Shown here: positions 23,001 to 32,000 of the stretch, piece by piece | Layout: every line of letters starts with the position of its first letter | How positions within the stretch are numbered: position 1 is the first letter of the stretch | Source: Prosapia bicincta | Lineage: Eukaryota; Arthropoda; Insecta; Hemiptera; Cercopidae | Assembly: GCA_036971475.1 (NCBI GenBank) | Contig: JBAIZL010000007.1 | Span: 27,101,947-27,165,946, forward strand | Reading direction: 5' to 3' | Length of the DNA stretch: 64,000 bases | Position numbers and translations under genes: made by a program | The notes under the pieces: model-generated | The model's input: only the letters and a program-made list of their open reading frames with translations | The model's database searches: none | Told to the model about the DNA's origin: nothing

Positions 23001-26000
23001 GCCAGGGCAGTGGGGGCTCTGCTCTGGTCGACCGTTATTTCCCCCATACTCGTGGGACTTTAATGGACCAAGTAAGTATAAGAATTAATTTCGAGACTGC
23101 ACAGACAGTGGGAGCCAATGAGACGGCAAACCGTGAGTCTGTAGCAGATGTGTCAACGGCAACCATCACTGGGGGTGCGGGGGCGGCTGTCAAGCTGCCG
23201 ACTGCAGAAACCGGTGAAGTGGCTGTAGAGTTGAGCACGATGTCTAGTCCTGGGGCTGCTCTGCGGACCCAGGCGACTGCAAATTAAGCAGAACAATGAT
23301 CAAGATCCTCCAAGTGAACCTACAGCATAGCAGGGCGGCGAGTGCTGTCGTGTGTAGGATGCTGGACAGGGGAGAGGTGGACTTGGTGCTCATCCAGGAA
23401 CCATGGATTTCTGGAGGAAAAATATGCGGGCTGGCGACATCTGGAGGTAAGTTGTTGTATGATAAGGACTCCGGTGTTCCCAGGACGTGTATCCTGGTTA
23501 GGAGGGGGTTGTGTGCTTTTGTACTAACGAACTTCTGTTGCAGGGATTTGTTAGCAGTGACGGTGGAGCTGCGGGCGGAGGGGGGGATGAAGAGGCTGAA
23601 CCTGGCCACGGCATATCTCCCCTTTGACTGCGCGGGGGCTCTGCCAACACAAGAGCTGAGGAGCCTGGTCGAGCACTGCGAGGCTGTGGATGAGGAGCTG
23701 CTGGTGGGGATGGATGCTAACTCCCATCACACTTCGTGGGGTAGTACAGGTACAAACACCAGAGGTGAGGAACTAAATTGGCATGTGTCGGATGAACCAT
23801 CTTCTTCTGATCACAGACATATTAGGTATGATATCTCTCTAAATCCAGCCATGCTTCGTCCAACCAGGGATCCAAGAAGAACAGACTGGGACTCCTACAG
23901 GAGGGACCTGGGTGTTCGGATTGAGGAGGCTGGATTGGAGTATGGTGGGAGGAGAGAGCTAGAAGACTCTGCCACATTGGTTGGCGAGGCTATAATAGAA
24001 TCCTTTACCGATAACTGCCCTCTCAGTGAGGGGAGGAAAGTAGGGGATCCGTCATGGTGGAACAAGAAGCTAGCCAAACTTCGGAAGACCACCAGGAGAC
24101 TCTTTAATAGAGCAAAAAAGAACGGGGAGTGGGACCTGTATAGGAAAACACTAACCGAATACAACAGGGCAATTAGAGAAGCGCGCAGGAAGTCCTGGAA
24201 GGAGTTTTGTCATGAGATTGACAAAACTCGGGAAGGGGCACGACTGTATAAAGTGCTCTCTAAGGACCCAGTGAACCCGGTGGGGATGCTAAGAACTCCA
24301 CTGGGAAATATAACAAAAACGGCAGGGGAAACTGTGGAAGAATTAATCAGGACACATTTCCCTTCCAGTACCCTGAGGAAACTTGGGGGAGCAGACACTG
24401 AACCGGTTACCAAACTCTCCACAAGACGTGGTAAGAGGGAGGACTGGGAAGTGGCAAGGAGGATAGTAACTCCACAAAGGGTAAGATGGGCTATTGGCAC
24501 TTTTAAACCCTACAAATCTCCAGGTCCAGATGGGATCTATCCTGTGCTGCTGCAGCAGGGAATGGATATGCTGGTGCTGGTACTTACTAAATTATACAGG
24601 CTAAGCATTGCTCTAGGGCATGTGCCGGCAGCCTGGAAATCTAGTAAGGTGGTCTTTATACCTAAGCCCACCGGTAACCAATCGGAAGGGAAAGGATACA
24701 GACCTATCACACTCATGTCCTTTGTTCTCAAGGGACTTGAAAAACTGGTTGATAGGCATATTAGGGGGGGTGCTTTGGCTATCAAACCACTGCATTGGAA
24801 CCAGTATGCTTACCAACCGGGGAAATCTTGCGAGGGAGCTCTCCATCAAGTGGTTGGTAGGATTGAGCAAATGATCGCTAAGAAAGGTTGTGCCATAGGT
24901 GCCTTCCTCGACATTGAAGGGGCTTTCAATAACCCCTCAGTGGAGACGATGGTAAGTGGTGCAAGACGTCATGGAGTGGATGCGACCACGTGTGGTTGGA
25001 TAAGTTCCATGTTAACAAACAGAAGCATTTCTGTAGAGGTGGCAGGGGAGGTCAGAAGGGCGGAGACAAGTCTGGGCTGTGCACAGGGGGGGGTTCTCTC
25101 TCCTCTGTTGTGGTGCCTAGTGGTTGACAACCTTATTGAACTCCTGAATGAACAGGGGTACTTCTGTCTAGGATATGCGGACGACATAGTTGTCCTGATC
25201 CTGGGCAGATTCCCTGATACAGTCCTTGAGGTAATCAGAAATCCTCTACGACTGATTGAAGAGTGGTGTAAAAAGGAGAACCTTAGGGTAAATCCAAAAA
25301 AGACTGCTCTCATTAACTTCACCAGACAGCGAAAAGATCTGACGACCAGGATGCCCCGCTTGTTTGGTGAATACCTTGAGTTTGTGGGGGAGGTGAAGTA
25401 CCTGGGAGTTACTCTGGACAGGAAACTCACCTGGAATCCACATCTTGAGAGGACAGTTAACAGGGCCAAAAGGGCACTGATGACTGTGAGAAGAATGGTG
25501 GGTAAGAAATGGGGACTGAAGCCATCAATGATGCACTGGATGTATCTGAGGGTGATAAGACCTATGGTTACCTATGGAGCTCTGGTGTGGTGGACAAAGG
25601 CCAACCAGGCACAGACAAGAGCTAAACTGAGCTCTATCCAGAGATTGGCCTGTCTGTGCACACTGGGAGCGATGTCAACTACACCAGGTGCAGCAATGGA
25701 AGTAATGCTTAACCTCCCTCCCCTTGAGCTTGTCCTTAGGGGAGAGGCGAGGCTAGCGGCATGGAGATTGCGCAACTCGAGCAACTGGGCTAACCTCCCA
25801 GATGTCTCGGGACATATGAGTATCGAGTGCGTGGTCAAAGAACCCGTCTTGGAAATGGGCAGCGACCACATTACTCGAATGTTTGCACCTGACCAGGTCC
25901 ACCAAACTGTGATGGAATGGTCAGGGACATTAACATCGGGAGCTCAGATCTGGTACACAGATGGCTCCAAGATGGACTTCGGCACTGGAGCGGGGGTGTA

Positions 26001-29000
26001 TTGTAAAAACCCAAGGGTAGAACTAGTTTTTTCCTTGGGGAGGCATACCTCTGTCTTTCAGGCCGAAGTATATGCTATAAATGCCTGTCTGGGAGAGATA
26101 GCGAGAAGGGAAACACATGGGGCCCGGATTGCTATTTTCTCCGACAGTCAGGCAGCAATTAAGGCACTAAACGGACACGTGGTCACCTCGGCCATAGTCA
26201 GGGAGTGCCTAATTAACCTACAAGCTCTGGCAAGGCACAATCAAGTCAAGATTGGTTGGGTGCCAGGGCATAGGGGAATACTTGGAAATGAAGCCGCAGA
26301 TGCGCTGGCCAGGGAGGGGTCCTCGACTCCCCTGATTGGACCGGAACCTGCGGTGGGTATTTCCAAATCCATGGTCAGGATGACAGTGCGAAGGTGGATG
26401 GCTGAAAGACACTGTGAGCACTGGATCAGGGCCGAAGGGATGAGGCACAGTAAGCTAACCCTTAGGAGACCTTCCTTGGGGCTGCAGAAGAGTCTCATCT
26501 ATCTGTCTAGGCAGGAATTAAGGATAGCCACAGGACTACTCACGGGACACTGTGGACTAAGGAAACATTTGCATAAAATGGGTATCTACAAGGATGAACC
26601 AGTGTGCAGATTGTGCGGGCAGGAACAGGAGACTGCCACACACATTATTTACAGATGTGGAGTACTTGCTGAGAGGCGCTTCAACCTCTTTGGTGATGGA
26701 ACGGCTTTGGTGGATGCTGAAGGTAAAACTCTAGTCAGGAAACTCCTAAACCTGGTAAGAGGGAAGGTGTTATTTGACTAGATCAGGGAGGTAAGTACAA
26801 TATACCTTAAGGTAGCAGTGCTTCGGGCAATTCAAACCCGCTCCCAAGTTAAAAAAAAAAAAAAAAAAAAAAAGAGGAACTTTTAGCTTATCTTAGCTCT
26901 AAGAATCTACTAGTCCTAAATCAGGGGGAAGAGCCGACGTTTGTCACTAGGGCCAGACAGGAGGTCCTGGACATTACGGTGGCATCGAACCAGATGGCTA
27001 GGTATGTACTAAATTGGCATGTGTCGGATGAACCATCTTCTTCTGATCACAGACATATTAGGTATGATATCTCTCTAAATCCAGCCATGCTTCGCCCAAC
27101 CAGGGATCCAAGAAGAACAGACTGGGACTCCTACTGGAGGGACCTGGGTGTTCGGATTGAGGAGGCTGGATTGGAGTATGGTGGGAGGAGAGAGCTAGAA
27201 GACTCTGCCACATTGGTTGGCGAGGCTATAATAGAATCCTTTATCGATAACTGCCCTCTCAGTGAGGGGAGGAAAGTAGGGGATCCGTCATGGTGGAACA
27301 AGAAGCTAGCCAAACTTCGGAAGACCACCAGGAGACTCTTTAATAGAGCAAAAAAGAACGGGGAGTGGGACCTGTATAGGAAAACACTAACCGAATACAA
27401 CAGGGCAATTAGAGAAGCGCGCAGGAAGTCCTGGAAGGAGTTTTGTCATGAGATTGACAAAACTCGGGAAGGGGCACGACTGTATAAAGTGCTCTCTAAG
27501 GACCCAGTTAACCCGGTGGGGATGCTAAGAACCCCACTGGGAAATATAACAAAAACGGCAGGGGAAACTGTGGAAGAATTAATCAGGACACATTTCCCTT
27601 CCAGTACCCTGAGGAAACTTGGGGGAGCAGACACTGAACCGGTTACCAAACTCTCCACAAGACGTGGTAAGAGGGAGGACTGGGAAGTGGCAAGGAGGAT
27701 AGTAACTCCACAAAGGGTAAGATGGGCTATTGGCACTTTTAAACCCTACAAATCTCCAGGTCCAGATGGGATCTATCCTGTGCTGCTGCAGCAGGGAATG
27801 GATATGCTGGTGCTGGTACTTACTAAATTATACAGGCTAAGCATTGCTCTAGGGCATGTGCCGGCAGCCTGGAAATCTAGTAAGGTGGTCTTTATACCTA
27901 AGCCCACCGGTAACCAATCGAAAGGGAAAGGATACAGACCTATCACACTCATGTCCTTTGTTCTCAAGGGACTTGAAAAACTGGTTGATAGGCATATTAG
28001 GGGGGGTGCTTTGGCTATCAAACCACTGCATTGGAACCAGTATGCTTACCAACCGGGGAAATCTTGCGAGGGAGCTCTCCATCAAGTGGTTGGTAGGATT
28101 GAGCAAATGATCGCTAAGAAAGGTTGTGCCATAGGTGCCTTCCTCGACATTGAAGGGGCTTTCAATAACCCCTCAGTGGAGACGATGGTAAGTGGTGCAA
28201 GACGTCATGGAGTGGATGCGACCACTTGTGGTTGGATAAGTTCCATGTTAACAAACAGAAGCATTTCTGTAGAGGTGGCAGGGGAGGTCAGAAGGGCGGA
28301 GACAAGTCTGGGCTGTGCACAGGGGGGGGTTCTCTCTCCTCTGTTGTGGTGCCTAGTGGTTGACAACCTTATTGAACTCCTGAATGAACAGGGGTACTTC
28401 TGTCTAGGATATGCGGACGACATAGTTGTCCTGATCCTGGGCAGATTCCCTGATACAGTCCTTGAGGTAATCAGGAATCCTCTACGACTGATTGAAGAGT
28501 GGTGTAAAAAGGAGAACCTTAGGGTAAATCCAAAAAAGACTGCTCTCATTAACTTCACCAGACAGCGAAAAGATCTGACGACCAGGATGCCCCGCTTGTT
28601 TGGTGAATACCTTGAGTTTGTGGGGGAGGTGAAGTACCTGGGAGTTACTCTGGACAGGAAACTCACCTGGAATCCACATCTTGAGAGGACAGTTAACAGG
28701 GCCAAAAGGGCACTGATGACTGTGAGAGAATGGTGGGTAAGAAATGGGGACTGAAGCCATCAATGATGCACTGGATGTATCTGAGGGTGATAAGACCTAT
28801 GATTACCTATGGAGCTCTGGTGTGGTGGACAAAGGCCAACCAGGCACAGACAAGAGCTAAACTGAGCTCTATCCAGAGATTGGCCTGTCTGTGCACACTG
28901 GGAGCGATGTCAACTACACCAGGTGCAGCAATGGAAGTAATGCTTAACCTCCCTCCCCTTGAGCTTGTCCTTAGGGGAGAGGCGAGGCTAGCGGCATGGA

Positions 29001-32000
29001 GATTGCGCAACTCGAGCAACTGGGCTAACCTCCCAGATGTCTCGGGACATATGAGTATCGAGTGCATGGTCAAAGAACCCGTCTTGGAAATGGGCAGCGA
29101 CCACATTACTCGAATGTTTGCACCTGACCAGGTCCACCAAACTGTGATGGAATTTTCAGGGACATTAACATCGGGAGCTCAGATCTGGTACACAGATGGC
29201 TCCAAGATGGACTTCGGCACTGGAGCGGGGGTGTATTGTAAAAACCCAAGGGTAGAACTAGTTTTTTCCTTGGGGAGGCATACCTCTGTCTTTCAGGCCG
29301 AAGTAAATGCTATAAATGCCTGTCTGGGAGAGATAGCGAGAAGGGAAACACATGGGGCCCGGATTGCTATTTTCTCCGACAGTCAGGCAGCAATTAAGGC
29401 ACTAAACGGACACGTGGTCACCTCGGCCATAGTTAGGGAGTGCCTAATTAACCTACAAGCTGTGGCAAGGCACAATCAAGTCAAGATTGGTTGGGTGCCA
29501 AGGCATAGGGGAATACTTGGAAATGAAGCCGCAGATGCGCTGGCCAGGGAGGGGTCCTCGACTTCCCTGATTGGACCGGAACCTGCGGTGGGTATTTCCA
29601 AATCCATGGTCAGGATGACAGTGCGAAGGTGGATGGCTGAAAGACACTGTGAGCACTGGATCAGGGCCGAAGGGATGAGACACAGTAAGCTAACCCTTAG
29701 GAGACCTTCCTTGGGGCTGCAGAAGAGTCTCATCTATCTGTCTAGGCAGGAATTAAGGATAGCCACAGGACTACTCACGGGACACTGTGGACTAAGGAAA
29801 CATTTGCATAAAATGGGTATCTACAAGGATGAACCAGTGTGCAGATTGTGCGGGCAGGAACAGGAGACTGCCACACACATCATTTACAGATGTGGAGTAC
29901 TTGCTGAGAGGCGCTTCAACCTCTTTGGTGATGGAACGGCTTTGGTGGATGCTGAAGGTAAAACTCTAGTCAGGAAACTCCTAAACCTGGTAAGAGGGAA
30001 GGGGTTATTTGACTAGATCAGGGAGGTAAGTACAATATACCTTAAGGTAGCAGTGCTTCGGGCAATTCAAACCCGCTCCCAAGTTAAAAAAAAAAAAAAA
30101 AAAAAAAAAAATGTCCGAATTGCTGTAACTAATCAGCAGTTCATAAATTGTTGTACATCTTGAGGTTGTTCTATAATTACACTTTTGGTATTAACTTAGC
30201 AAAAAAAAAAAAAAACCAATACTTACTGAAAATTTTCAGCAGACCCATTTCATACTAGGTCAGCGCATTGTTCATTAGTGTGAGTCTTGTCCGTGACTCA
30301 CAGCATTGAATATTGTGCTGACCTAGTGTGAAACGCGTCTGCTTAAAAATATCAATAAGTAGTGGTTTTACTGCCAAGTTAATACCAAAAAAGTGTAATT
30401 AAAACAATTGGTTAACCCGGTGACTGTGGAAGAGGGATTGAACCACAATCAGGTAAACCATCAGGGATCGCAGAATATTTTGTCAATGTTACAAAATAAT
30501 AATGAAAGAAACAATTGAAGAGGGCTTATCCTCATAGGCAGCATACTTTACCATTTTGCCGTACAAAAGCTTGTAGAACATTAAGACAAAAGTCTAAACA
30601 AAAATGGAAATTGTGTAGAAAAATAGACAAAGATATAAGGAATTATATTGAAAAATTTTTTTTTAATCTGTAATGGTCTATTTTTTATAAGACATAGTAC
30701 TTAGCCGGCAGAATAACCTTTGTAAAAGAGTGGAGACTGAGATGGTTTAAATCTCAAAAATATTACCTGATGGTTAGAAGTTAAATGCTTTGCCCACTAG
30801 ACCCCTCATGTACCACCTTATATAAAATAAAAGACTTTTCAAGTTCTGTAAATACAATTAAAATATTTTATACAATAAATGTTAAAATACAAACAAATAA
30901 CTCAATTTGGAAGTATTGCATATCATAATGTTCTTTGAAGTTAGATGACAGGTGACCCAAACAAACAACCTAGTTATTTCTGTAACTAGTGAAATAAATT
31001 CTGATACAGTGGATTCCAATTAATCAGACCAGCTGTTTAATTGAACAGCTACTCAAATGGACCAGCTGTTTAACTAACCAAAAAAATATATATATTTTAT
31101 TTTATCCACACAAAATTAAGCAGGTTAATTGATCCAAAAAGCCACTTATTTCACCTAGTATTTTTTGTTTTTGTAGTGTAGCTAATAGATGTACTAAACA
31201 TGTCCAGTATTATACAATAAATATTAAATACGTTTATTAATGAAGGAAACATCAGATAATAGGCTCTACTACAGATGTCATGTACACATTTTTGAAACAA
31301 GATTAGAACCTTGTGCATTGATATTGAAATGAGACAGCAGCTGTTAGTTGTCAAGCCTACTCTCATAACTAAAATTGAAAACTCATAAATATTATATTCT
31401 TTTAATAAACTTTCTGAGCACTGTGGACTAATTTTAACTAAACGAATAAAACCCACTAATCACAATACAAATCTTTATTTTACTAAAATTACTTTATGTA
31501 CATTTCGATTACATGGTAATCAGAAGTACTTTTGAAGATGACTACCATGTAATCAAAATGTACGTAAAGTAATTTTACTAAACACTTTTAAATGTTTTGA
31601 ACTTGCCTATAGTAGTACTTACTTTGCTTGTTGAGGACGGCCGTTTCGGGAGATGTGTCCCTTTGTCAACACATCTCCTGAAACAGCCGTCCTCAACAAG
31701 CAAAGTAAGTGCTACTATAGGCAAGTTCAAAACATTTAAAAGTGTTTAGTGATTACTAGTAGCTCACGCGAAGATGGAATCAACAAATGTAAGTAATTTT
31801 AGTATAATAAAGATTTTTGTATTATGGTTAGTGGGTCGTATTTATTTCGTTATTCTATTCTTCTGTAACTGTTGTACTGCTTTATCTGGAAACAGTCAGA
31901 CTTGATCGGCAGTTTGTAAATACACCCCGCCATTATATTAACAAACGCTATGTTTAACATTCATACAGTAAATTCTGTATTCCTAAATTCTGAATTCCTC

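Larger units (their letters stand above)
22484..30112 (+). mobile_element. I-superfamily non-LTR retrotransposon, interrupted by a copy of itself
   Basis: The outer element is 22484-23773 plus 26874-30112 (about 4.5 kb after removing the insert). It ends in poly(A) and is flanked by a 9-bp duplication GTCCGAATT (22475-22483 and 30113-30121). It carries APE-type endonuclease, RT, RNase H and a zinc-knuckle C-terminus. The 5' region (about 810 bp) is GC-rich and lacks a recognisable gag-like ORF1. It sits in AP3S intron 1, antisense to the gene. Confidence 0.88.
31440..31838. mobile_element. Nested palindromes: AUGUACAU-type mini-element containing a collapsed PLE1 terminus pair
   Basis: Outer arms 'cccactaatcacaatacaaa' (about 31452) and 'attatggttagtgggt' (about 31822) match. 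Inside, 31583-31790 is two head-to-head PLE1 terminal repeats ('gttgaggacggccgtttcgg' and inverse 'cctcaacaagcaaagtaagt') with the coding interior lost. The outer element also carries two hammerhead-like motifs. Confidence 0.8.

Noticed and set aside
24969..25469. 166-codon minus-strand ORF (and its twin at 28205-28705)
   Set aside because: Antisense shadow of the RT coding region; present in both copies only because the sequences are identical.
23296..26781. 1161-codon frame as an intact, active ORF2
   Set aside because: Target duplications show it is a junction of host and nested copies; 43 endonuclease residues are skipped.
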